In this document: positions 57,579 to 64,000 of the stretch, piece after piece
Position numbering within the stretch: position 1 is the first letter of the stretch
Layout: every line of letters starts with the position of its first letter
Origin: Actinokineospora alba
GTDB taxonomy: Bacteria > Actinomycetota > Actinomycetes > Mycobacteriales > Pseudonocardiaceae
Assembly (NCBI RefSeq): GCF_004362515.1
Contig: NZ_SNXU01000001.1
Location: 3,658,001-3,722,000, forward strand
Length of the DNA: 64,000 nt
Direction: 5' to 3'
Translations under genes and position numbers: made by a program
Notes under the pieces: generated by a model
Told to the model about the DNA's origin: nothing
The model's database searches: none
What the model saw: the letters and a program-made list of their open reading frames with translations, nothing else

Positions 57579-57610
57579 GACGGTGACCCTGCCGGAGCAG
57601 GGTAACCGTC
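57579..57610 (-). terminator. hairpin terminator after lacI-type gene
   Basis: Arms 57579-57591 and 57598-57610 pair over 13 bp with one mismatch and a 6-nt loop. It lies between the LacI-family stop (57689) and the tRNA on the same strand, so it separates the two transcripts. Confidence 0.65.
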
Positions 57611-57688
57611 TCGATTGATCTGATCGTTCGGAACGGCTCGACCGTTTCCGGTTCTCACCAGTCGAGTGACGAAGAAGACGCTGACGGG

Positions 57689-58744
57689 TCACATGGCGGC
57701 TGTCGACGCCCGTTCGACCAGGGTCACCGGCAGGGTCGTCGGCGGTCCGGGTCTCGTGCCGTCGAGCAGGCTAAGTGCCAGCTCAGCGGCCATGCGGCCC
57801 TTCTCGGCGAGGTCCTGTCGGACTGTCGTCAGCGGCGGATCCGCCCACTGCGCGGCCGGGGTGTCGTCGAAGCCGACGATCGAAACATCTTCCGGTACCC
57901 GGAGACCGAGATCCTGTGCCGCCCGGATCGCGCCGAGTGCCAGTTCGTCGGACAGGCAGAGCAGCGCGGTCGGTCTCGGGTCGAGCCCGAGCAGCCATCG
58001 GGCGCCTTCGCGGCCGTGGTCGCGTCTGCAGCCGGGGGCCTCCCAGATGGGCACGTCCGTCTCCTCGAGACCGGCCAGCGCGCCCCTCACCCGGTCGCGG
58101 GTCACCCGGAAGCGCGCGTCGCGTAGTCGTTCGGGTGACGCGGGTCCCTGTGAGCCGTCGGCGCCCAGCGCGAAGCTCAGGATCGCGACTCGGCGGTGCC
58201 CCAGGGCCCGCACGTGTTGGGCGGCCATGGTCGCGCCTGCCTCGTCCGCGGTGTCGACCCGGGCTGATCCCGCCACCACTGGCTGGTCGATCACCACCAG
58301 CGGCAGCCCGCGCGCGGCGACCTGGGCCAGCGCGGGGGAGTCGTCGGGCAGGGAGTAGGCCACGGCGATGTCGGCGTGCGCCCGAGCGACGCTGTCCGGG
58401 GTCGGTCCCGCGCCGGTGCCGGGCATCAGCAGCAGGCTGCGCTCGCTGTCCAGGGTGGACGCCATGCTGTCGAGCACGATCGACAGCGCCGGGTCCGAGA
58501 ACGCCGCCGACAGCCCGCCGCCGAGCAGCACCGCCACGGCGCCGCCGCGCCGGGTCGCGAGGCTGCGCGCGACGGGGTCCGGGCCGGAGTAGCCGAGCTG
58601 GTTCGCGGTCACGATGATCCGCTCGCGCAGGGCGGCGGAAAGCTGGTCAGGACGGTTGTAGGCGTTCGACACCGTCGCCCGGGACACGCCGACCTCCTGG
58701 GCCACGGTGTCCAGGGTCGGTCGCCTGACCCGGTCCTGTTTCAC
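57689..58744 (-). CDS. LacI-family transcriptional regulator
   Basis: 351 residues. HTH with hinge at 9-60: TLDTVAQEVGVSRATVSNAY, NRPDQLSAALRERI. The periplasmic-binding-protein-like core has DSERSLLLMPG, VIDQPVVAG, ILSFALGADG, LCLSDELALGAIRAAQDLG and DVSIVGFDDTPAAQW. The effector is probably a sugar or nucleoside. The start codon is 48 bp from a perfect 16-bp palindrome between it and the divergent MFS gene, so it represses both. Confidence 0.93.
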   Translation of the reverse strand: MKQDRVRRPTLDTVAQEVGVSRATVSNAYNRPDQLSAALRERIIVTANQLGYSGPDPVARSLATRRGGAVAVLLGGGLSAAFSDPALSIVLDSMASTLDSERSLLLMPGTGAGPTPDSVARAHADIAVAYSLPDDSPALAQVAARGLPLVVIDQPVVAGSARVDTADEAGATMAAQHVRALGHRRVAILSFALGADGSQGPASPERLRDARFRVTRDRVRGALAGLEETDVPIWEAPGCRRDHGREGARWLLGLDPRPTALLCLSDELALGAIRAAQDLGLRVPEDVSIVGFDDTPAAQWADPPLTTVRQDLAEKGRMAAELALSLLDGTRPGPPTTLPVTLVERASTAAM

Positions 58745-58792
58745 ACGCCCAGAGTAATCCGCGTCTCCCCGGACCCAAATTCGATGGCGATC

Positions 58793-58808
58793 ACTGAAGC
58801 GCTTCAGT
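58793..58808. promoter_or_regulatory. perfect 16-bp LacI-type operator
   Basis: ACTGAAGCGCTTCAGT is exactly self-complementary, with the central CG of LacI/GalR operators. It lies between the lacI-type start (58744) and the MFS start (58841). The only such site seen in the gap, so one dimer may control both promoters. Confidence 0.85.
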
Positions 58809-58840
58809 TAGCGTGGTGGGTATCCGGGAGGGGAGTGGGC

Positions 58841-60031
58841 ATGCTGGTGGGAGACCGGGCGGACATCAACGCCGTGCTTGTCGTATTCGCGCTTAACGGC
58901 GTGATTTTCGGGTCATGGGCCTCCCGGGTGCCGGCCCTGGCGACCCAGGTCGGCGCGGCCGAGGGCACGCTCGGCCTGGCCCTGGTCGGGGCCAGTATCG
59001 GCATGATCTTCGCCGCGTCCCTGACCGGTCGGCTCGCCGCCCGCTACGGCGCAAGGGTGTTGGTGGCAGGCTCCGGCGTGGCGGCCTGCGTGGTCCTGCC
59101 CCTGCTGGGCCTGAGCCCGACCATCGCGCTGCTCGGCCTGACCCTGGTCCTGCTCGGCGCCAGCGTCGGCACGCTCGATGTGGCCATGAACATCGCCGCC
59201 GTCACCGTCGTCCGGCGAACCGACCGTCCCCTGATGCCGATCTTCCACGCCGCGTTCAGCTTCGGCGGCCTCCTCGGCGCGGCGGGCGCCGCCCTCGCCG
59301 CCTTCGCGGCCTGGCCACCCCTGCCGCACCTGGCGGTAGTCGCCGTCATCGTCACCGTGACCCTGCTCGCCGTGGCGCGCGCGGTTCCCGTAGAGCTCAT
59401 CCCCGACGTCGCCCCGGCGGCCGCCGCGCGAACCCCGATCCGCCGTCCGGTCCTCTGGCTGCTCGCCGCGGTCGCCCTGTGCTCCGCGGTCGCCGAGGGC
59501 GCCAGCGCCGACTGGTCAGCCCTGTTCGCCGTGGAATACCGAGGGATGCACGAAGCGTCCGCGGCATTCGTCTACGGCACCTTCTCGGTCGCCATGGCCA
59601 TCACCCGCCTCCTCGGCGAGCGCGCCGAACGACGCTTCGGCCCCGAGCGCCTCCTCGTCGGCGGCGCGCTGATCGCGGGCGGCGGCCTGCTGCTGGCCAC
59701 GACGGTCCACACGACGTTCGCGATCTTCGCCGGTTTCGCCCTCGCCGGAGTCGGCCTCGCCTACGCCTTCCCCATCGCCCTGAGCCTGGCGGGCGACGCG
59801 GGCCGCCGTGCCGACGGGACAGGCGGGGAGCGGGAGATCGGCTTCGTCACCACGATCGCCTACAGCGGCTTCCTCGCCGGACCGCCGCTGATCGGCGGGA
59901 TCGCGCACGTCACGGACCTGGCGGTCGCGCTGTCGTTGGCGGGCGTGGTGGCCGCCCTGATCGCCCCAGCGGCCCTCGCGGCGGCAGCGGCGGGCAGGCG
60001 GGAACGGCGGTTGGTGTCCGTGCGGGACTGA
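58841..60031 (+). CDS. MFS transporter (12 TM), LacI-linked
   Basis: 396 residues with about 12 hydrophobic segments. GRLAARYGARVLVAGSG is the motif-A-like loop between helices 2 and 3. RRTDRPLMPIFHAAFSFGGL is typical of the YbjJ/MdfA-like 'MFS_1' transporters often found next to sugar regulators. Transport substrate unknown; the LacI operator suggests induction by a sugar or related metabolite. GGGAGGGGAG ends 5 bases before ATG 58841, preferring it over GTG 58835. Confidence 0.88.
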   Translation: MLVGDRADINAVLVVFALNGVIFGSWASRVPALATQVGAAEGTLGLALVGASIGMIFAASLTGRLAARYGARVLVAGSGVAACVVLPLLGLSPTIALLGLTLVLLGASVGTLDVAMNIAAVTVVRRTDRPLMPIFHAAFSFGGLLGAAGAALAAFAAWPPLPHLAVVAVIVTVTLLAVARAVPVELIPDVAPAAAARTPIRRPVLWLLAAVALCSAVAEGASADWSALFAVEYRGMHEASAAFVYGTFSVAMAITRLLGERAERRFGPERLLVGGALIAGGGLLLATTVHTTFAIFAGFALAGVGLAYAFPIALSLAGDAGRRADGTGGEREIGFVTTIAYSGFLAGPPLIGGIAHVTDLAVALSLAGVVAALIAPAALAAAAAGRRERRLVSVRD

Positions 60032-60105
60032 TCACCCCGCCTGCTGGGATCACTGGTAATTCCGCCGCAACCAGACCCGCCCGACCGCCTACTAGGCTGT
60101 TCCAC

Positions 60106-62115
60106 GTGTCCCAGGCCAGCCCCCCGGAAACCAACGCCCCCCGTCGCGCGGCGGGCATCGCGCCCCTCCTCATCGTCGGCGGCCTGTTGGCCGCTGTCGT
60201 CGCGGCCGCGCTCGTCGTCCTGGCCGGGGGCAACCGGTACGTCATCCTCGGCCTGCCCTCGCCGGACGCGTTCACCCAGCACGGCCTGACCGTCGTGCGC
60301 GTCCTGTCCGAGATCGGCGCCGTCGTCACCGTCGGCTCGCTGCTCTTCGCCGCTTTCCTGGTCCCGCCCCGCGACACCGGCGCCCTCGACGTCGGCGGGT
60401 ACGCCGCGCTGCGGATGGCCGGGTGGGGTTCCGCAGCGTGGTTCGTCGGCGCGCTCCTGTCCGCCCCCTTCACCGCCGCCGACGCGGTCGGCAGGCCCAT
60501 CGGAGACGTCCTTCCCGCCGACATCCTGATCACCCTCATCGGGACGCTCTCCCAGGCGAAGGCGTGGCTGCTGACCGCCGCCATCGCGCTGCTCGTCCTC
60601 GTCGGCACCCGCATCGTCCTGACCTGGGGCTGGACCACGGTCCTGTTCGGCCTCGCGCTCGCGGGCATCGTCCCCGTCGCGGTCACCGGCCACTCGTCGA
60701 GCGGCGGCCAGCACGACCTGGCCACCAACAGCCTGCTGCTGCACCTGCTCGCCGCGGCTCTCTGGGTCGGCGGCCTGGTCGCGCTGCTCGCGCACGGCCG
60801 CCGCGGCCACGACCACCTGGGACTCGCCGCATCCCGGTTCTCCCGGATCGCGCTGGTGTGCTGGATCGTCATGGCCGGGTCCGGTGTGGTCAACGCCCTG
60901 GTCAGGCTGCCCCTGAGCGACCTGTTCAGCACGTCCTACGGCCTGCTTGTCGTGGCCAAGATCGTCGCCCTGCTCGTCCTGGGCGTCTTCGGCTACCTGC
61001 AGCGCGAACGCGGCGTGAAGGGGATAGTCGAGCGTGGCACCGGCGCGGCACTGCTTCGGCTGGCCGCCACCGAAGTGCTGATCATGCTGGTCACCTTCGG
61101 CATCGCCGCGGGCTTGGCCCGCACACCGCCACCACGGACCGCGTACGTCGAGCCCGGTCGGGTCGAACTGCAACTCGGCTACCCGATCGACGCCGCCCCC
61201 ACGGCGATGCGCCTGATCTTCGACGTCCGCTTCGACCTGATCTTCGGCACCCTCGCGATCGTCATGGCCGCGCTCTACCTGCGGGGCGTGTTCCGCCTGC
61301 GCCGCCAGGACATCGCGTGGCCGGTCGGCCGAACGATCGCCTGGCTCGCGGGCTGCTTCGTCATCCTCTTCGCGACCTCGTCCGGCTTCGGCAAGTACTC
61401 GCCCGCCATGTTCAGCATCCACATGCAGACCCACATGATGCTGAGCATGTTGGCGCCGGTCCTGTTGGTTCTCGGCGGCCCGATGACGCTGGCTCTTCGC
61501 GCGATCAAACCCGCGGGCAAAGGCGCGCCTCCCGGTATGCGCGAATGGGTCCTGGCGTTCGTGCACTCGCCGGTCTCGCGCGCGCTGACGAATCCCGTGG
61601 TCGCGCTCGTCCTGTTCGTCGGGTCGTTCTACGGCCTCTACCTGTCCGGCCTGTTCGACTCCGCCGTGCCCGAGCACTGGGCGCATCTGCTGATGAACGC
61701 CCACTTCCTGCTGGTCGGCTACATCTTCTACTGGCCGGTCCTCGGGGTCGACCCGTCGCCGCGCAAGCTGCCGTATCTGGCCCGGCTCGGCCTGGTGTTC
61801 GCCTCGATGCCCTTCCACGCCTTCTTCGGCGTGATCCTGATGAGCATGCAAACCGTGGTGGGCCAACAGTTCTACCGGTCCCTCGCGCTGCCGTGGAACA
61901 CCGACCTGCTCGCCGACCAGCGCCTCGGCGGCGGCATCGCCTGGGCGTCCGGGGAAATCCCGCTGCTGCTCGTGCTGATCGCCCTGCTCGTGCAGTGGGC
62001 CCGCGCCGACGACCGGGAGGCCCGGCGCACCGACCGCCGCGTCGACAGCGGTGACAGCGACGACCTCGACGCGTACAACGCGATGCTCAAGCAGATGGCG
62101 GACCCGAAGCCCTAG
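60106..62115 (+). CDS. CopD-CtaG fusion copper/cytochrome-oxidase assembly membrane protein
   Basis: 669 residues with about 14-15 hydrophobic segments. The N-terminal half (about 20-345) is CopD-like copper import/resistance, with VTGHSSSGGQHDLATN, LLHLLAAALWVGG and LVVAKIVALLVLG. The C-terminal half (about 365-645) is CtaG-like (caa3-type oxidase assembly), with FSIHMQTHMMLSMLAPVLLV, MNAHFLLVGYIFYWPVLG and MPFHAFFGVILMS; His pairs lie in membrane helices. It probably moves copper to a cuproenzyme such as cytochrome oxidase. TAGGCT (60093-60098) sits one helical turn before GTG 60106, so translation may be leaderless. Confidence 0.93.
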   Translation: MSQASPPETNAPRRAAGIAPLLIVGGLLAAVVAAALVVLAGGNRYVILGLPSPDAFTQHGLTVVRVLSEIGAVVTVGSLLFAAFLVPPRDTGALDVGGYAALRMAGWGSAAWFVGALLSAPFTAADAVGRPIGDVLPADILITLIGTLSQAKAWLLTAAIALLVLVGTRIVLTWGWTTVLFGLALAGIVPVAVTGHSSSGGQHDLATNSLLLHLLAAALWVGGLVALLAHGRRGHDHLGLAASRFSRIALVCWIVMAGSGVVNALVRLPLSDLFSTSYGLLVVAKIVALLVLGVFGYLQRERGVKGIVERGTGAALLRLAATEVLIMLVTFGIAAGLARTPPPRTAYVEPGRVELQLGYPIDAAPTAMRLIFDVRFDLIFGTLAIVMAALYLRGVFRLRRQDIAWPVGRTIAWLAGCFVILFATSSGFGKYSPAMFSIHMQTHMMLSMLAPVLLVLGGPMTLALRAIKPAGKGAPPGMREWVLAFVHSPVSRALTNPVVALVLFVGSFYGLYLSGLFDSAVPEHWAHLLMNAHFLLVGYIFYWPVLGVDPSPRKLPYLARLGLVFASMPFHAFFGVILMSMQTVVGQQFYRSLALPWNTDLLADQRLGGGIAWASGEIPLLLVLIALLVQWARADDREARRTDRRVDSGDSDDLDAYNAMLKQMADPKP

Positions 62116-62325
62116 CACCGAGGTCCGACATTTCCTCTCGATCAAGCACCCGCCATCCACAGACCCACGAAGCCGTCCACAACTCCCGCACCGCCTCTGG
62201 CCTGCGCCACCCGAATCCGGAAACGTTGATCGGGACAGCCCGCGGCGAAGGGAGCGGATCGTGGTCGTGTTTGCCCAAACCGGGCTCCGGGCACTCCTTG
62301 GACTGCTCATGGAAGGAGTACGGAC
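62116..62325. other. 210-bp intergenic region
   Basis: AT-richer stretch (for example 62130-62160) with no repeat or terminator I can support. Holds the promoter and AAGGAG ribosome site of the gene at 62326. Confidence 0.4.
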
Positions 62326-62583
62326 ATGCCGAACCCGAGCATCAAGAACGAGAAGCTCTACCGCGAGCTGCGCGACGACGGCGAGTCCAAGGAGAAGGCC
62401 GCCCGCATCGCCAACGCCTCCGCCAAGGAAGGCAAGTCCAAGGTCGCGTCCCGCGGCGGGAAGTCGAAGTCTTACGAGGATTGGTCTGTCGACGACCTGC
62501 GCAAGCGCGCGAGCGAGGTCGGAATCGATGGGCGCTCGTCGATGTCGAAGGATGAGCTGGTCAAGGCCCTGCGGAACCACTGA
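62326..62583 (+). CDS. small Rho-N/SAP-like nucleic-acid-binding protein
   Basis: 85 residues. MPNPSIKNEKLYRELRDDG is followed by EKAARIANASAKEGKSKVAS (basic linker), then WSVDDLRKRASEVGIDGRSS and MSKDELVKALRNH, the Rho termination factor N-like helix-extended-helix. It is a shorter relative of the protein at 25770, sharing the GI(E/D)GRS(K/S)M(T/S)K core. AAGGAG lies 8 bases before the ATG. Probably binds DNA or RNA, perhaps in stress; function unproven. Confidence 0.85.
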   Translation: MPNPSIKNEKLYRELRDDGESKEKAARIANASAKEGKSKVASRGGKSKSYEDWSVDDLRKRASEVGIDGRSSMSKDELVKALRNH

Positions 62584-62677
62584 TAGGCGTTCGCGGGCCG
62601 CTGTCGAAAGTCCCGTCCGGTGGGTAACGGGGCGACCGCGCTCAGGCGCCGGAGGCGACCGCTCTACGATCGCGAGC

Positions 62678-64000
62678 ATGGCCGAGTTCATCTACACCAT
62701 GAAGAAGGTGCGCAAGGCGCACGGGGACAAGGTCATCCTTGATGACGTCACCCTCAACTTCCTGCCCGGCGCCAAGATTGGCGTTGTCGGTCCGAACGGT
62801 GCTGGTAAGTCCACCGTTTTGAAGATCATGGCGGGCCTCGATCAGCCGAACAACGGCGAGGCTTTCCTCTCGCCCGGCTACTCGGTGGGCGTCCTGCAGC
62901 AGGAGCCGCCGCTCAACGAGGAGAAGACTGTCCTGGGCAACGTCCAGGAGGCCGTGGGCGAGATCAAGGGCAAGCTCGACCGGTTCAACGAGATCGCCGA
63001 ACTCATGGCGACCGAGTACTCCGACGAGCTGATGGAGGAGATGGGCAAGCTCCAGGAGGAGCTCGACCACGCCGACGCGTGGGACCTCGACTCCCAGCTC
63101 GAGCAGGCCATGGACGCGCTGCGCTGCCCGCCGCCGGACGCCGACGTCACGGTGCTCTCCGGTGGTGAGCGCCGCCGGGTCGCCCTGTGCAAGCTGCTGC
63201 TGTCCAAGCCCGACCTCCTGCTGCTCGACGAACCCACCAACCACCTCGACGCCGAGAGCGTGCTGTGGCTCGAACAGCACCTCGCGCAGTACCCGGGCGC
63301 CGTCCTGGCCGTCACACACGACCGGTACTTCCTCGACAACCTCGCCGAGTGGATCCTCGAGATCGACCGCGGCCGCACCTACCCGTACGAAGGCAACTAC
63401 TCCACCTACCTGGAGAAGAAGGCCGAGCGGCTCGCGGTGCAGGGCAAGAAGGACCAGAAGCTGCAGAAGCGGCTCAAGGACGAGCTGGCCTGGGTCCGGT
63501 CCAACGCCAAGGCCCGCCAGACGAAGTCCCGTTCCCGCCTCGACCGCTACGAGGAGATGGCGGCCGAAGCGGAGAAGACGCGCAAGCTCGACTTCGAGGA
63601 GATCCAGATCCCGCCGGGCCCGCGCCTGGGCAACATCGTCGTCGAGGTGAACAAGCTCAAGAAGGGCTTCGACGACCGGGTCCTGATCGACGGCCTGTCC
63701 TTCGACCTGCCGCGCAACGGCATCATCGGCGTGATCGGGCCCAACGGCGTCGGCAAGACCACGCTGTTCAAGACCATCGTCGGCCTGGAGAAGCCGGACG
63801 CGGGCGAGGTCAAGGTCGGCGAGACGGTGCTGCTGTCCTACGTCGACCAGAACCGGTCGAACATCGACCCGAAGAAGACGGTTTTCGAGACCGTCTCCGG
63901 TGGGCTCGACTACCTCAAGGTCGGCCAGGTCGAGATGCCGTCGCGCGCGTACGTCAGCGCGTTCGGCTTCAAGGGCCCCGACCAGCAGAAGCCCGCGGGT
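62678..64000 (+). CDS. ettA: ABC-F ATPase EttA, energy-dependent translational throttle (3' end outside window)
   Basis: 441 codons in frame to the window end without stop; full-length EttA is about 555-560 residues. Two ABC domains: Walker A GPNGAGKST at 38-46, signature LSGGERRRVAL, Walker B LLLLDEPTNHLDAES; then the linker with arginine-rich KRLKDELAWVRSNAKARQTK (P-site tRNA interaction motif), and the second Walker A GPNGVGKTT. EttA binds the ribosomal E site and restrains initiation at low ATP. ATG 62678 gives the family start AEFIYTMKKVRKAHG. No membrane segments. Confidence 0.95.
   Translation, partial: MAEFIYTMKKVRKAHGDKVILDDVTLNFLPGAKIGVVGPNGAGKSTVLKIMAGLDQPNNGEAFLSPGYSVGVLQQEPPLNEEKTVLGNVQEAVGEIKGKLDRFNEIAELMATEYSDELMEEMGKLQEELDHADAWDLDSQLEQAMDALRCPPPDADVTVLSGGERRRVALCKLLLSKPDLLLLDEPTNHLDAESVLWLEQHLAQYPGAVLAVTHDRYFLDNLAEWILEIDRGRTYPYEGNYSTYLEKKAERLAVQGKKDQKLQKRLKDELAWVRSNAKARQTKSRSRLDRYEEMAAEAEKTRKLDFEEIQIPPGPRLGNIVVEVNKLKKGFDDRVLIDGLSFDLPRNGIIGVIGPNGVGKTTLFKTIVGLEKPDAGEVKVGETVLLSYVDQNRSNIDPKKTVFETVSGGLDYLKVGQVEMPSRAYVSAFGFKGPDQQKPAG

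Noticed and set aside
53923..57600. Integrated prophage or ICE at tRNA-Arg
   Set aside because: No integrase, relaxase, phage structural or replication gene is present; only a tRNA fragment and degraded genes support past insertion.
59860..62691. Leftward open frame of about 940 codons opposite the CopD-CtaG gene
   Set aside because: Low-complexity Gly/Arg/Asp/Glu text without domains; the sense strand has a complete, motif-rich membrane protein.
1..64000. Secondary-metabolite gene cluster signalled by the SARP and LAL regulators
   Set aside because: No polyketide synthase, peptide synthetase, terpene synthase or RiPP core gene was seen; regulators occur without biosynthetic partners.

Overview
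The window is high-GC DNA with strongly GC-biased third codon positions, frequent GTG starts, GTGA/ATGA stop-start overlaps and leaderless-looking promoters. It carries a SARP regulator, two large ATPase-LuxR (LAL) regulators, a YCII protein, a DUF2277 protein and an ECF sigma factor fused to an anti-sigma segment. Together these point to a filamentous actinomycete, most likely Pseudonocardiaceae-like (genus inferred, not proven). I see no prophage, insertion sequence, CRISPR array or secondary-metabolite core enzyme. The region reads as chromosomal, with several small accessory patches.

Layout. 1-4415: tightly overlapping operon of acyl-CoA dehydrogenase (3' end only), two short-chain dehydrogenases, an ACAD10/11-type phosphotransferase, a histidine phosphatase and an SMP-30/strictosidine-synthase-like protein. 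4491-9725: secreted protein, acyl-CoA desaturase, flavin/F420 split-barrel protein, membrane protein, STAS protein, secreted Pro-tailed protein and DUF2277. 9848-11333: AroH chorismate mutase plus type I DAHP synthase. 11754-14385: LuxR response regulator, SARP regulator and AraC regulator. 14508-17336: methionine salvage operon mtnA-mtnB-mtnD-mtnC, divergent from a cysteine-desulfurase-like enzyme. 19013-25713: membrane-anchored multicopper oxidase, LD-carboxypeptidase, membrane protein, lipoprotein and a MarR/MFS pair. 26335-32960: a poly-gamma-glutamate-type locus (dual-HAMP sensor, PgsB, PgsC, NlpC/P60 hydrolase, TetR) with a divergent secreted putative metallohydrolase. 33135-40194: two-component system, two large regulators and a methyltransferase. 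40261-45536: TetR with its esterase, then sigma/anti-sigma fusion, ricin-type lectin and a small membrane protein. 45658-53922: ArsR/MFS, YCII, secreted hydrolase, second LAL regulator and small secreted or membrane proteins. 54279-57395: small basic protein, a zinc-finger/OmpR fusion regulator, a phosphotransferase and a frameshifted gene. 57427-57575: tRNA-Arg plus a partial copy of its 3' half. 57689-64000: LacI/MFS pair, CopD-CtaG fusion, small Rho-N-like protein and EttA (open at the window edge).

Most notable items: (i) two copies of a ~150-bp structured repeat (11473-11623 and 26158-26306), both in convergent intergenic gaps, whose long stems differ by compensatory changes; (ii) a separate 141-bp giant hairpin at 23103-23243; (iii) the pgsBC locus with non-canonical partners and no CapA; (iv) a one-polypeptide sigma/anti-sigma/extracellular sensor beside a secreted lectin; (v) a response regulator with an N-terminal eight-cysteine putative zinc module. 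All functional statements rest on motif reading without database searches.
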